From: Pseudomonas sp. Irchel 3E13
GTDB lineage: Bacteria; Pseudomonadota; Gammaproteobacteria; Pseudomonadales; Pseudomonadaceae
NCBI RefSeq assembly: GCF_900187455.1
Contig: NZ_FYDX01000004.1
Coordinates: 1-64,000, forward strand
DNA length: 64,000 nucleotides
Reading direction: 5' to 3'
Part shown: positions 52,795-61,889 of the stretch, one piece after another
Position numbering within the stretch: the first letter of the stretch is position 1
Layout of the letters: each line of letters starts with the position of its first letter
Made by a program: the position numbers and the translations under genes
The notes under the pieces: generated by a model
What the model saw: the letters and a program-made list of their open reading frames with translations, nothing else
Databases searched by the model: none
Told to the model about the DNA's origin: nothing

Positions 52795-54297
52795 TCAACC
52801 CAACCGATGCCAGCTCCTGCGCTCCCGCCCAAGCAACTCATCCCCCGCCGCAGGGCCATCCTCACCCGCCGGGTATTCATGAACCTCGCCGCCGTCCTTC
52901 CAGGCATCGAGAAACGGCTGCACCGCCCGCCAGCCGTTCTCGATGTTGTCGGCGCGCTGGAACAGGGTCTGGTCGCCGATCAGGCAGTCATAGATCAAGG
53001 TCTCGTAGCCGGTCGCCGGGCGCATCTTGAAGAAATCCTTGTAGGCGAAGCCCAGCTCGACGTTCTCCATCGCCAGCGCAGGCCCGGGACGCTTGGCCTG
53101 CAAATCGAACCACATGCCTTCGTTGGGCTGGATCTGGATCTTCAGGTAGTTGGGCTTGGGCCGTTCGGCATCGCTGTCGCGAAACTGCGCGTAAGGTGCC
53201 GGCTTGAAGCAGATGGCAATCTCGGTGTCGCGCACACTCATGCGCTTGCCGGTGCGCAGGTAGAACGGCACGCCAACCCAGCGCCAGTTGTCGATCATCA
53301 CCTTCAAGGCCACATAGGTTTCGGTCTGGCTGTCCGCCTCCACGCGCGGCTCCTGGCGATAGCCCTTGAGCTTCTTGCGCCCAAGCTTGCCGGCGCTGTA
53401 CTGCCCGCGCACCGAGTTCTTCAGCGCCATGGCTTTCGACCAGGGCCGGATCGCGCCGATGACCTTGGCCTTTTCGCTGCGCACCGCATCGGCGCCGAAG
53501 GCGGCCGGCGGTTCCATGGCGACCATCGCCAGCAACTGGAACAGGTGATTCGGCACCATGTCGCGCAAGGCGCCGGTGCCGTCATAGAAACCGCCGCGCT
53601 CTTCCACGCCGACGGTTTCCGCCGCGGTGATCTGCACATGGTCGATGTAGTGGTTGTTCCAGAACGCTTCGAACAGGCCGTTGGAAAAACGGCTGACGAG
53701 GATGTTCTGCACCGTCTCCTTGCCCAGGTAATGGTCGATTCGGTAGATCTGCTTTTCGCTCATGACGCTGAGCAGGCGGGCATTCAGCAGTTCCGCGCTG
53801 GCGAGGTCCGAGCCGAACGGTTTTTCGATCACCACCCGGCGAAAGCCATCGCGCTCGTCCAGCAGCCCGGCGCCGCCGAGGCGCTGCACCACATCGGCGA
53901 AGAAGCGCGGCGAGGTCGCCAGGTAGAAGATCGCGTTGCCATTGCGGGACTTGTCGATGTGCCGGGCGATGCCCTGGTAGGTGGCGTCGTCGAGAAAGTC
54001 CCCGGTCAGGTAATCGATACGCTTTGCCAGTTTGGCCCAGCGCTTCGGGTCCAGGCACTGCGCGCCCTCGCCCGCCGCCTTGTCGCGTTCGTGCATGAAG
54101 GCTTCCAGGCGGGCGGCGAATTCAGGGCCGCTGGCGGTGTTGTGATCGACGCCGACGATACGCAGATTGCGGTCCAGCAGGCCGTCGCGGCTCAGGTTGT
54201 AGAGGGCCGGCATCAACAGGCGCTTGACCAGATCGCCATTGGCGCCAAACAGGAACAGGGTGCAAGGTGGGGCGGTTTCGACGTTGTATTCATTCAT
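52795..54297 (-). CDS. zwf: Glucose-6-phosphate 1-dehydrogenase
   Basis: The 500-residue protein has F-G-A-N-G-D-L at the N-terminus (the usual Thr/Ser replaced by Asn), R-I-D-H-Y-L-G-K-E with the catalytic His near residue 180, and E-K-P-F-G. It oxidises glucose-6-phosphate to 6-phosphogluconolactone with NAD(P)+ in the cytoplasm, feeding the pentose-phosphate and Entner-Doudoroff routes. It overlaps gnd by 4 bp. This is not the zwf-pgl-edd cluster seen elsewhere in Pseudomonas genomes, so it is probably a second isozyme tied to 6-phosphogluconate decarboxylation. The C-terminal tail is slightly longer than usual. Confidence 0.94.
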   Translation of the reverse strand: MNEYNVETAPPCTLFLFGANGDLVKRLLMPALYNLSRDGLLDRNLRIVGVDHNTASGPEFAARLEAFMHERDKAAGEGAQCLDPKRWAKLAKRIDYLTGDFLDDATYQGIARHIDKSRNGNAIFYLATSPRFFADVVQRLGGAGLLDERDGFRRVVIEKPFGSDLASAELLNARLLSVMSEKQIYRIDHYLGKETVQNILVSRFSNGLFEAFWNNHYIDHVQITAAETVGVEERGGFYDGTGALRDMVPNHLFQLLAMVAMEPPAAFGADAVRSEKAKVIGAIRPWSKAMALKNSVRGQYSAGKLGRKKLKGYRQEPRVEADSQTETYVALKVMIDNWRWVGVPFYLRTGKRMSVRDTEIAICFKPAPYAQFRDSDAERPKPNYLKIQIQPNEGMWFDLQAKRPGPALAMENVELGFAYKDFFKMRPATGYETLIYDCLIGDQTLFQRADNIENGWRAVQPFLDAWKDGGEVHEYPAGEDGPAAGDELLGRERRSWHRLG

Positions 54298-55274
54298 TCG
54301 GAACGCTCGACATGCCCGCCAAACCCGAAGCGCATCGCCGACAGCAGGCGATCGCCATAGGTGCCCTGCTGCTGTCGCGAACGGAAGCGGGCGAACAGCG
54401 CGCTGGACAACACCGGCACCGGCACCGCCTGCTCCACCGCCGCATCGATGGTCCAGCGGCCTTCGCCGCTGTCGTCCACCGCGCCGCTGTAATGGCTCAA
54501 CTGCGGATCGGCCGCCAGCGCATCAGCGGTCAGGTCAAGCAGCCAGGAGGTGACCACGCTGCCGCGCCGCCAGACCTCGGCGATCTCGGCCAGGTCCAGT
54601 TCATAGCGCTGTTCGGGCGGCAACTCCTCGCCGGCCTTGCCGCGCAGGATGTCGAAGCCCTCGGCGTAGGCCTGCATCAGGCCGTACTCGATGCCGTTGT
54701 GGACCATCTTGACGAAATGCCCGGAGCCGGCCGGCCCCGCATGGATGTAGCCCTGTTCGGCACGGCCGGTCGGGCCGCTGCGTCCGCGAGTACGCGGGAT
54801 GTCGCCAACGCCCGGAGCAAGGCTGACGAACAGCGGGTCGAGGTGTTCGATAACCGCCTGTTCACCGCCGATCATCATGCAGTAGCCGCGCTCCAGCCCC
54901 CAGACGCCGCCCGAGGTGCCGACATCCACATAGTGCAGGCCTCGCGCGCTCAGCTCGCCGGCGCGGCGGATATCGTCCTTGTAGAAGGTGTTGCCGCCAT
55001 CGATGATCGCGTCGCCCGCCTCCAGCAGGTCGGCCAGTTGCGCGATGGTCTCTTCGGTCGGGGCGCCTGCCGGCAACATCACCCACACCGCCCGCGGCTT
55101 GCCCAGTTGCGCCACCAGCGCCGGCAGGTCCGGCGCGCCTAGCGCGCCCTCCGCCACCAAGGTGTCGATTGCCGCCTGATTGCGGTCGTTCACCACCAGT
55201 TGATGGCCATTGCGCATCAGGCGCCTTGCGATATTACCGCCCATGCGGCCCAGCCCCACGATTCCCAGTTGCAT
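54294..55274 (-). CDS. gnd: 6-phosphogluconate dehydrogenase, short (decarboxylating) form
   Basis: The 326-residue protein has N-terminal [13 protein letters not shown], the substrate loop [10 protein letters not shown] and catalytic [10 protein letters not shown]. Its length marks the short, tetrameric and often NAD-linked class rather than the ~470-residue form. It converts 6-phosphogluconate to ribulose-5-phosphate plus CO2. It heads a two-gene operon with zwf (4-bp overlap), a minimal oxidative pentose-phosphate unit producing reducing power and pentoses. Confidence 0.93.
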   Translation of the reverse strand: MQLGIVGLGRMGGNIARRLMRNGHQLVVNDRNQAAIDTLVAEGALGAPDLPALVAQLGKPRAVWVMLPAGAPTEETIAQLADLLEAGDAIIDGGNTFYKDDIRRAGELSARGLHYVDVGTSGGVWGLERGYCMMIGGEQAVIEHLDPLFVSLAPGVGDIPRTRGRSGPTGRAEQGYIHAGPAGSGHFVKMVHNGIEYGLMQAYAEGFDILRGKAGEELPPEQRYELDLAEIAEVWRRGSVVTSWLLDLTADALAADPQLSHYSGAVDDSGEGRWTIDAAVEQAVPVPVLSSALFARFRSRQQQGTYGDRLLSAMRFGFGGHVERSE

Positions 55275-55473
55275 GTGCCGACGCTCCGTTCGAAAGGAAG
55301 AAATGCCTCATCAGGTGCACAAGGTTAGTCCAGACGACCGGAGGATGGTTTCACGACGAACGGCACGACAGCGACAAACAAAAAAGTTCCACCCGGCGGA
55401 AAAAGAATTCAGAATCGCGCCCCGTCAAGCGTCTACGCTTCAGTTCTGTGACAACCCATTTGCGAGGTGCGCA

Positions 55474-55638
55474 ATGCAAACCCTGATGCCGGCAAGCCCA
55501 CCCCAGACGCTCTACGTCCAGGTTCGCCGTGACGAACTGCAACGTCTGAAGCAGGAACGTGACCAGCTCAAGGAGCAGGTAGCCCGCCTGAACCTGATGC
55601 TACAACAGGCCCAGTCGCCCAGCCGGGCCAGCGCCTGA
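55474..55638 (+). CDS. Small coiled-coil protein
   Basis: The 54-residue protein starts at the ATG at 55474 with GAGG 6 nt upstream. Residues 17-45 form a charged heptad-like helix (R-R-D-E-L-Q-R-L-K-Q-E-R-D-Q-L-K-E) with Leu/Val at a/d positions, a likely dimeric coiled coil. A perfect terminator hairpin follows 12 bp after the stop. No function can be assigned. Confidence 0.65.
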   Translation: MQTLMPASPPQTLYVQVRRDELQRLKQERDQLKEQVARLNLMLQQAQSPSRASA

Positions 55639-55650
55639 TTTCCTCCCTCC

Positions 55651-55676
55651 GGGCGCAATCACCCTGCATTGCGCCC
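55651..55676 (+). terminator. Terminator hairpin between convergent genes
   Basis: Perfect 9-bp arms GGGCGCAAT / ATTGCGCCC enclose an 8-nt loop between the small coiled-coil gene and the convergent LysE gene, whose stop lies 2 bp beyond. The T-run is short on the plus strand. It may serve both directions. Confidence 0.65.
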
Positions 55677-55678
55677 CG

Positions 55679-56287
55679 TTAGCCCAGCAACACCGTCAGC
55701 CAGTACCCCGCGCCCGCCGTCGCCACCAGCAACAGCAATCCCGCCGATACCCGTGATACCGACGCCCGGTAACGCTGCGCCAGGCTGTGCCGCATCAGGC
55801 CGATGTACAGCGCCAGAATGCTCAGGTCCACGATCAGCCACAGCAGTGCCAACAACCCGATGCTGGTGCCGAACGATTCGGTCACCGGGATGAACTGCGG
55901 GAACAGGGCCACGAAAAACAGAATGTCCTTGGGGTTGGAGATACCGATCACGAAGCCTTGCCACCAGCCGCTGGCGCGCGGGGCCACGCCCGTCTCGGTG
56001 CTGGCGGAATCGCGCAAGCCGCTGAAACCCAGCCAGCCGATAAACAGGCAACCCAGCAGGCCGCCCCATTGCAGCAAGTGCGGGCTGATCGCCAGGCTGC
56101 CCGCCAGCACCGCCGCAGCAGCCGCGACCAGAATCAACGATGCGGCGTTGGCGCCCAGCGCGGTTTTCACCGCCGTGGCGGTGCCGGCGCGGCTGCTGGT
56201 GTCCAGCACCAGCAGCACCACCGGGCCGGGTGTGGCGATCAACAGGATGACAGTGCCCAGGTAGGCGATCAGCAGCGGTGTGTTCAT
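55679..56287 (-). CDS. LysE-family exporter 1
   Basis: The 202-residue inner-membrane protein has six predicted helices and the family opening A-T-P-G-P-V-V-L-L-V near residue 19 and N-P-K-D-I-L-F-F near 115. LysE/RhtB proteins export amino acids or derivatives. It diverges from the LysR gene across a 110-bp promoter region, so the LysR protein is the likely regulator. The substrate cannot be told from sequence. Confidence 0.88.
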   Translation of the reverse strand: MNTPLLIAYLGTVILLIATPGPVVLLVLDTSSRAGTATAVKTALGANAASLILVAAAAAVLAGSLAISPHLLQWGGLLGCLFIGWLGFSGLRDSASTETGVAPRASGWWQGFVIGISNPKDILFFVALFPQFIPVTESFGTSIGLLALLWLIVDLSILALYIGLMRHSLAQRYRASVSRVSAGLLLLVATAGAGYWLTVLLG

Positions 56288-56396
56288 GTCTGACTCTCGT
56301 AGCGGTGAATCCGCGCATTCTGGGCAGAGAGTGCTGCCTTGAAAAACGCAAAAAGCGCTGGCCTACTATGACTCAAACTCATCATGAGCCTTCGCC

Positions 56397-57323
56397 ATGG
56401 CTGACCGCCTGCCCCCGCTGTATGCCCTGCGCGCCTTCGAGGTCGCCGCCCGCTCCTGTTCCTTCACCCGCGCCGCCGATGAACTGGCCCTGACCCAGAG
56501 CGCCATCAGCCGACACATCCGCAGCCTGGAAAGCCACCTGGGCTGCCGCCTGTTCGAACGGCACGGCCCGCGCCTGCGCCTGACCGACGCCGGGCAACGC
56601 CTCGCCCGCCAGCTCAACGCTGGCTTCAGCCTGATCGAGCAAGCGTGCCAGCCGTTTCGCGGCGCAGGCCGGCAACTGCGCCTGAAAGCCCCGTCGACCC
56701 TGACCATGCACTGGCTGCTGGGCTGCCTGGAGCATTTCCGGCAAGACCCGCAACACGTCACCGTGCAACTGGCCAGCGTGTGGATGGACCAGGACGCCGT
56801 GGATTTTTCCAGCGAGCCCTACGATTGCGCGGTGCTGCTGGGCAATGGCCATTTCGGCGAGCAGGTGCAGAGTTGCAAGCTGTTCGAGGAGTGGCTGATC
56901 CCGATCTGCGCGCCGGCGCTGCTGGGCGATACGCCCTGGGATGCCCAACGCCTGGGCAGCGCCGCGCTGGTGCACCCGTCCAGCGACCGCCGCGACTGGC
57001 AGCGCTGGCTGCGCGGCAGCGGACTGGCGACGGACATCGACCTGACGCGCGGCATCTGCTTCGACACCCTCGACCAGGGCATGGCCGCGGCCATGGCCGG
57101 ACATGGGCTGTCCGTCGGCGACCTGGCGCTGATCGGCGCCCATTTGCGTGATGGCCGGCTCGCGTTGCCGTTTCCTCAGGCGGTGGCGACCGGCGATGCC
57201 TATTACCTGGTCTGGCCGGCAGGCAGCGCCTGGCAGGACAGCCTCGCCACGCTGCGCGACTTTCTGCTCCTGCAGTGTCCCGATACTGATCCGCCGGGCG
57301 TGGAGCGCCGTTCGGTCGCGTGA
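56397..57323 (+). CDS. LysR-family regulator (GcvA-like)
   Basis: The 308-residue protein has an N-terminal winged HTH (residues 1-65: A-L-R-A-F-E-V-A-A-R, L-T-Q-S-A-I-S-R-H-I-R, R-L-F-E-R) and a C-terminal substrate-binding fold (about 90-300). The P-P-L-Y-A-L-R-A-F start and the F-x-R-x-x-P-R-L-x-L-T-D pattern put it in the GcvA/AmpR branch. It probably regulates the divergent LysE exporter in response to a small effector such as an amino acid. Confidence 0.88.
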   Translation: MADRLPPLYALRAFEVAARSCSFTRAADELALTQSAISRHIRSLESHLGCRLFERHGPRLRLTDAGQRLARQLNAGFSLIEQACQPFRGAGRQLRLKAPSTLTMHWLLGCLEHFRQDPQHVTVQLASVWMDQDAVDFSSEPYDCAVLLGNGHFGEQVQSCKLFEEWLIPICAPALLGDTPWDAQRLGSAALVHPSSDRRDWQRWLRGSGLATDIDLTRGICFDTLDQGMAAAMAGHGLSVGDLALIGAHLRDGRLALPFPQAVATGDAYYLVWPAGSAWQDSLATLRDFLLLQCPDTDPPGVERRSVA

Positions 57324-57387
57324 GCCGGCAACCCTGCACGCGCCGGTTCATACTGGCGACCTGATTTATCCGGGAACTTCTTTGAGC

Positions 57388-58041
57388 ATGCAGACAGAAC
57401 TTGCGCTGTTCGACTCGCCACAGCGCCGCGAACCGCAATGGGTCGGCCAACAGACAGTGCTGCTGCCCGGCTTCGCCCTGGAGCGGGTGGAACAGTTGCT
57501 GCCGGCCTTGCGCCGGGTGGTGCATGCCGCGCCGTTTCGCAACATGACTACGCCCGGCGGGCGGACCATCGCGGTGCGGGTGACCAACTGCGGCGAACTG
57601 GGCTGGGTCAGCGACCTGCGCGGCTATCGCTACAGTCCGCTCGATCCCCTGAGCGGACAGCCGTGGCCGCCATTGCCGCCGGTCTTTCTCGAACTGGCGC
57701 GGGAGGCCGCGAGCCAGGCCGGCTTCGCCGACTTCACCGCGGATGCCTGCCTGGTCAATAGCTACCTGCCCGGCAATCGCCTGACCCTGCACCAGGACCG
57801 CAACGAACGCGACTTCAGCCAGCCGATCGTGTCGGTGTCACTGGGCTTGCCGGCGACCTTTCTGTTCGGCGGGCACGCGCGCGCCGACCGCACCCAAAAG
57901 ATCGGGCTGCAGCATGGGGATGTGATGGTCTGGGGTGGCGAGGATCGGTTGCGCTTTCACGGGATTCTGCCGCTCAAGGACGGCGTGCATCCGCTGCTGG
58001 GGGCGCGGCGGATCAATTTTACGTTGCGCAAGGCGGGGTGA
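57388..58041 (+). CDS. alkB: Alkylated DNA repair dioxygenase
   Basis: The 217-residue protein starts at the ATG at 57388. It has the AlkB core: N-S-Y-L-P-G-N-R-L-T-L-H-Q-D-R-N-E with the H-x-D iron ligands, F-L-F-G-G, V-W-G-G-E-D-R-L-R-F-H-G with the second His, and R-R-I-N-F-T-L-R with the 2-oxoglutarate-binding Arg. It removes methyl groups from 1-methyladenine and 3-methylcytosine by Fe(II)/2-oxoglutarate-dependent oxidation. It is a stand-alone gene; no adjacent ada gene is seen. Confidence 0.95.
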   Translation: MQTELALFDSPQRREPQWVGQQTVLLPGFALERVEQLLPALRRVVHAAPFRNMTTPGGRTIAVRVTNCGELGWVSDLRGYRYSPLDPLSGQPWPPLPPVFLELAREAASQAGFADFTADACLVNSYLPGNRLTLHQDRNERDFSQPIVSVSLGLPATFLFGGHARADRTQKIGLQHGDVMVWGGEDRLRFHGILPLKDGVHPLLGARRINFTLRKAG

Positions 58042-58053
58042 ATTGGGGGCGGC

Positions 58054-58127
58054 TCATCGCTGGCAAGCCAGCGCCCACAAGGTCTGTGTGCACCGGGGAC
58101 CCTGTGGGCGCTGGCTTGCCAGCGATG
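58054..58127. repeat. REPIN after alkB
   Basis: Inverted arms CATCGCTGGCAAGCCAGCGC / GCGCTGGCTTGCCAGCGATG with CCCACA(A)GG / CC(T)GTGGG extensions enclose about 16 bp. A GCGCCGCGCTAGCGGCGC hairpin follows. This REP family differs from that at 3615. Confidence 0.8.
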
Positions 58128-58167
58128 CGCCGCGCTAGCGGCGCTCGATTGCGAACGCGCTAAAAAC

Positions 58168-58446
58168 TCAGCGCCCAGTCATCAGATGCGGCACGTCCAC
58201 CCGCCCATGGCTGTGCAGTTCGCGCTGCTGACGCACTTTCATCACCAGATCGGCCAGCGCCCGGCAATCGGGCAGGCTATTGAGCTGGATATCGCCAACC
58301 ACCATCGCCTGGCGTTTGGCATCGGCAGGGAAATACAGGGTCAGCGACATCCCGTCACCACAACGCACCTCGCAGCGGTCCGGAAGGAACGCACCCTCTA
58401 TCAATTGCCGCAATTCGAGATCGCACACTCCATGCATTGGCATCAT
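58168..58446 (-). CDS. DUF1652 protein
   Basis: The 92-residue protein shows the DUF1652 pattern recalled for small Pseudomonas proteins: an L-E-L-R-Q-L-I-E-x-x-F-L-P-D-R-C-E opening, a central beta-sheet with M-S-L-T-L-Y-F, and a helical end (C-R-A-L-A-D-L-V-M-K-V-R-Q-Q). No function is known. The 200-bp gap upstream (58447-58652) shows nothing assignable. Confidence 0.75.
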   Translation of the reverse strand: MMPMHGVCDLELRQLIEGAFLPDRCEVRCGDGMSLTLYFPADAKRQAMVVGDIQLNSLPDCRALADLVMKVRQQRELHSHGRVDVPHLMTGR

Positions 58447-58652
58447 TCAACCCTCTGGTCATCAAGGCTGTCGCCCACGTTAGGCCTGCCCGGCAGCAGG
58501 TTCAAATTGCAAAAAGCCATTGGTCAGCGCTTCCCTCATTGAACCCGCGCATGGCCGTCACCAGCCAAACCCGTAGGCCCTGATTTAGGGAGCGGCGCGC
58601 TCGCTAGCGGGTTCAGGCAAAGTGATGGCCCATCGGACGAAAGGTTGTCGGA

Positions 58653-59525
58653 TCACCCCTCCGCGCCCATCTGGCCAAAACGGCCGGCGTGAAAATCATC
58701 GAACGCCTCGGCGATTTCTGCCTGGCTGTTCATCACGAACGGCCCGTAGCCGACGATGGGCTCGTCCAGCGGTTCGCCGCTGAGCCAGAGCAATTTGCTG
58801 TCGCTGCTGGCGTCCAACTGCACCGCTGCACCGTCGCGCTCGAACAACACCAGTTGCGCCTTGCCCACGTCCTTCTGGCCATTGACCGTGACACTGCCGG
58901 CCAGGACCACCAGCGCCGCGTTGTGCCCGTCCTGGGTGGACAAACTGACGGACTTGCCCGCCTGCAATTGCAGGTCCCAGACGTCCATGGGCGTGAAGGT
59001 CCGCGCCGGCCCTTTGTGGCCGAGGTAATCACCGGCGATCACGCGCAGGCTGCCGGCCTCGGAAGGCAACGGGACCCGCGGAATGTCGGCGGCGAGCAGG
59101 GTCTGGTAGCCGGCAGGCGCGGATTTGTCCCGTGCCGGCAGGTTGACCCACAACTGCACCATTTCCATCATGCCGCCGGAGCGGGCGAACGACGGCGCGT
59201 GGAATTCCTCATGGATGATCCCGCCCGCGGCGGTCATCCACTGCACGTCGCCCGGCCCGATCAGGCCACCGGCACCGGTGGAGTCACGGTGCTCCAGTTC
59301 GCCCTGGTAGACGATGGTCACGGTTTCGAAGCCGCGGTGCGGATGCTGGCCGACGCCACGGCGCGCGTTGGTCGGGCTGAAATGATGGGGCCCCGCGTAA
59401 TCCAGCAACAGGAACGGGCTGATATGCCGGGCCAAGTTGTCGTAGGTGAACAGGCTGCGCACCGGAAAACCGTCACCGACCCAATGGGCCGCCGGGCTTT
59501 GGTAAACGCCTTGAATCTTTTTCAT
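58653..59525 (-). CDS. Pirin-family protein
   Basis: The 290-residue protein starts at the ATG at 59525, where AGGAGG lies 6 nt upstream; a frame 14 codons longer lacks this. Two cupin domains are present. The first carries the metal-binding G-x-x-x-H-P-H-R-G-F-E-T-V-T and E-L-E-H-R-D-S motifs and M-T-A-A-G-G-I-I-H-E-E. Bacterial pirins act as quercetinases or metabolic modulators. The gene stands alone. Confidence 0.9.
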   Translation of the reverse strand: MKKIQGVYQSPAAHWVGDGFPVRSLFTYDNLARHISPFLLLDYAGPHHFSPTNARRGVGQHPHRGFETVTIVYQGELEHRDSTGAGGLIGPGDVQWMTAAGGIIHEEFHAPSFARSGGMMEMVQLWVNLPARDKSAPAGYQTLLAADIPRVPLPSEAGSLRVIAGDYLGHKGPARTFTPMDVWDLQLQAGKSVSLSTQDGHNAALVVLAGSVTVNGQKDVGKAQLVLFERDGAAVQLDASSDSKLLWLSGEPLDEPIVGYGPFVMNSQAEIAEAFDDFHAGRFGQMGAEG

Positions 59526-59621
59526 TGAGAACCTCCTCGTTGCATGGGACCAACAATACCCATGCAACGAAAAAGGCGGTAGAGGGCTAAAAACGCCCGC
59601 ACTGTTCCATTAGCGGAACAA

Positions 59622-60524
59622 TCAGGCAGATTTCACTTGCGCGGTGGTCAGCGCTTCCAGCACCCAGGCCTCGATCTGCGCGGCGCTTTCTTGCGGATCT
59701 TCCTGCATGAAGCAATGCCCGCCCGCCACCTTGCGCGGTTCGACCTTGCGGTTCAGGCGTGCCCAGCGCGCCAATGACAAGGGCACGAAGGGATAGGTCT
59801 GCTCGCCGTAGAGCACCAGGGTCGGGACCTCGATGCTGGTCAGCGAGGCCCACATCCGTTGCGGGAAGGAGCTGAAGATTTCCACCTCGCGGCTGGGCCG
59901 GCACTTGAGCACCACGCCTTCGCCGCAGTCGCCGATGGCGTGATCGACATAGGCCTGCAGTGCCGCTTCGTTCCAGCCCTTGAAGATGCCGCGGCCTTGC
60001 AGCGAGTCATGGGCGGTCTGGCGGTCCGGCCAGAAATTGCGGCGGGTCGCGGCCTTGCGGGCCAGACCGTGACGGCGGTGCATGCCGAACAGGCTGGCCA
60101 CGCCCATCACGCCGATCATCGAGCGGCTGAACACCACCGGGTCGAGCAGCACCGCGCGGCGGAACAGCTGCGGCTCGCGGGCCAGCATCAACCCGGTAAG
60201 CACGCCGCCGAAACTGTGGCCCACCGCGAACATCGGCACATCGCCGTAGACACCGCGCCCGGCGTGAAAGGCTTCCAGCGCCAGTTCGGCGCTGCGGTTC
60301 CAGCCGACGAAGGTGCCACCGTGATCGCTGTCGCCGTGGCCCTGAACATCGCTGAGCCAGAGGTCGAAGTGCACCGCGAGGCGTTCCAGCAGCGGCTGGT
60401 ACGCCAGGGTGCAGAAGCCGTTGCCATGAATGAAGTGCAGCAGCGGCCTGCCGCTGGCGGGTGAACGCCAGCCGCGCAGGGTGAAGTGTTCGGCGCAATC
60501 ATGCGACCAGGGGATCAGTTCCAT
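59622..60524 (-). CDS. Alpha/beta-hydrolase
   Basis: The 300-residue protein has the oxyanion H-G-N-G-F near residue 33, nucleophile elbow V-G-H-S-F-G-G near 100, acid residue after V-L-Y-G-E and catalytic His in G-G-H-C-F-M. The triad looks complete. It is a soluble esterase or lipase-like hydrolase with unknown substrate. It lies 18 bp downstream of the second LysE gene and is probably co-transcribed with it. Confidence 0.87.
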   Translation of the reverse strand: MELIPWSHDCAEHFTLRGWRSPASGRPLLHFIHGNGFCTLAYQPLLERLAVHFDLWLSDVQGHGDSDHGGTFVGWNRSAELALEAFHAGRGVYGDVPMFAVGHSFGGVLTGLMLAREPQLFRRAVLLDPVVFSRSMIGVMGVASLFGMHRRHGLARKAATRRNFWPDRQTAHDSLQGRGIFKGWNEAALQAYVDHAIGDCGEGVVLKCRPSREVEIFSSFPQRMWASLTSIEVPTLVLYGEQTYPFVPLSLARWARLNRKVEPRKVAGGHCFMQEDPQESAAQIEAWVLEALTTAQVKSA

Positions 60525-60542
60525 CGGGGCTCGCAGCAGGAA

Positions 60543-61166
60543 TCAGGAAAAGCCCGATTCTACAAACAGCAGCGGATACAGAGATAGCACCAACAGCGCT
60601 GCCATTAGCAGGTTAAACAGCCGAAGCCAACGCGGATCCTGCAAGAAGCGCCGCAATGCGCTGCCAAACATGACCCAGACACACACCGCCGGCAGGTTGA
60701 CCAGACAGAACACCGCGGCGATGACCACGACGTTGAACAGGTAGCCCTGGGCCGGCGTGTAGGTGGTGATTGCGCCGACCGCCATCACCCAGGCCTTGGG
60801 GTTGACCCACTGGAACGCCGCCGCGCCCCAGAAGCCCAGCGGCTTGCGGTTTTGCGGATCGCTCGCCGACATCGGCCCGGACGTGGCGATCTTCCACGCC
60901 AGGTACAACAGGTACGCAGCTCCGGCGTAACGCAGCACGGTATACGCCATCGGGTAGAGCTTGAACACCTCACCCAGGCCGAACCCGACGCCAAGCACCA
61001 TCACCATGAAACCAATGCTCACCCCCAGCGCATGGGGAATGGTCCGACGCACGCCGAAGTTCACCCCCGACGCCAACAGCATGGTGTTGTTCGGGCCGGG
61101 TGTGATCGAAGAAACGAATGCAAACAGCACGAAGGCTGAAAGCAGATTGAGGGACGTGAGCAGCAT
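60543..61166 (-). CDS. LysE-family exporter 2
   Basis: The 207-residue inner-membrane protein has six helices, the S-I-T-P-G-P-N-N-T-M-L opening near residue 20 and N-P-K-A-W near 122. It is closer to the classical RhtB pattern than exporter 1 (P-G-P-N versus P-G-P-V). It probably exports an amino acid or related metabolite. Confidence 0.88.
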   Translation of the reverse strand: MLLTSLNLLSAFVLFAFVSSITPGPNNTMLLASGVNFGVRRTIPHALGVSIGFMVMVLGVGFGLGEVFKLYPMAYTVLRYAGAAYLLYLAWKIATSGPMSASDPQNRKPLGFWGAAAFQWVNPKAWVMAVGAITTYTPAQGYLFNVVVIAAVFCLVNLPAVCVWVMFGSALRRFLQDPRWLRLFNLLMAALLVLSLYPLLFVESGFS

Positions 61167-61360
61167 GGCGGTGTACCTGATTATCGGGGCGTCGCGCCCC
61201 TTGGCGTTGTAGGTAAAACCCTACCGGGAAACCGTGCGCCCACAGCGGTACAGTTTTGCGTTATTGCGCAGATACACTTCACTGTTCCACCCGCCACCCT
61301 CTGACGGCCGTCGGTAAAGTGGACTACGATGTCGGCACCTTTTTCATCGGAATGCCTTTC

Positions 61361-61840
61361 ATGTCGTTGCACATCCGTCCCGCCCGGCCCGAAGACGCCG
61401 CACAAATCCTCACCTTCATCACTGAACTGGCCGAGTACGAGCGCGCCCGCCATGAAGTGATCGCCAGCGTCGAGGACATCCAGCGCAGCCTGTTCAGCCC
61501 TGACAGCACCGCCAAGGGACTGATCTGCGAGCGTGACGGCCAGGCCATCGGTTTTGCCGTGTACTTCTTCAGCTACTCCACCTGGCTGGGCCGCAACGGC
61601 ATCTATCTCGAAGACCTCTATGTCACGCCGCAATCCCGCGGCACCGGCGCCGGCAAAGCGCTCCTGCGCCACCTGGCCCAGGTGGCCTGCGCCAACGACT
61701 GCGGTCGCCTGGAGTGGAGCGTGCTGGACTGGAACCAGCCGGCCATCGATTTCTACCTTTCCATCGGCGCGCAACCCCAGGACGAATGGGTGCGCTACCG
61801 CATGGAGGGCGACACCCTGCGCAACTTCGCCCAGGGCTGA
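61361..61840 (+). CDS. GNAT acetyltransferase (SSAT/thialysine-type)
   Basis: The 159-residue protein starts at the ATG at 61361 (M-S-L-H-I-R-P-A-R-P-E-D), with GGAA upstream. The acetyl-CoA motif is R-G-T-G-A-G-K-A-L-L; I-Y-L-E-D-L-Y-V and W-N-Q-P-A-I-D-F-Y are typical of the spermidine/spermine and thialysine acetyltransferase branch. It acetylates a small amine with acetyl-CoA. The neighbours do not indicate the substrate. Confidence 0.88.
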   Translation: MSLHIRPARPEDAAQILTFITELAEYERARHEVIASVEDIQRSLFSPDSTAKGLICERDGQAIGFAVYFFSYSTWLGRNGIYLEDLYVTPQSRGTGAGKALLRHLAQVACANDCGRLEWSVLDWNQPAIDFYLSIGAQPQDEWVRYRMEGDTLRNFAQG

Positions 61841-61889
61841 TACCCGCAGCACACCCACTTCGACGGATTGAACAGGGGAGACAGCAAGC

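Noticed and set aside
1866..58127. Scattered palindromes considered as a CRISPR array
   Set aside because: The repeats are dispersed, paired as inverted REP units and lack regular spacers; no cas gene is present.
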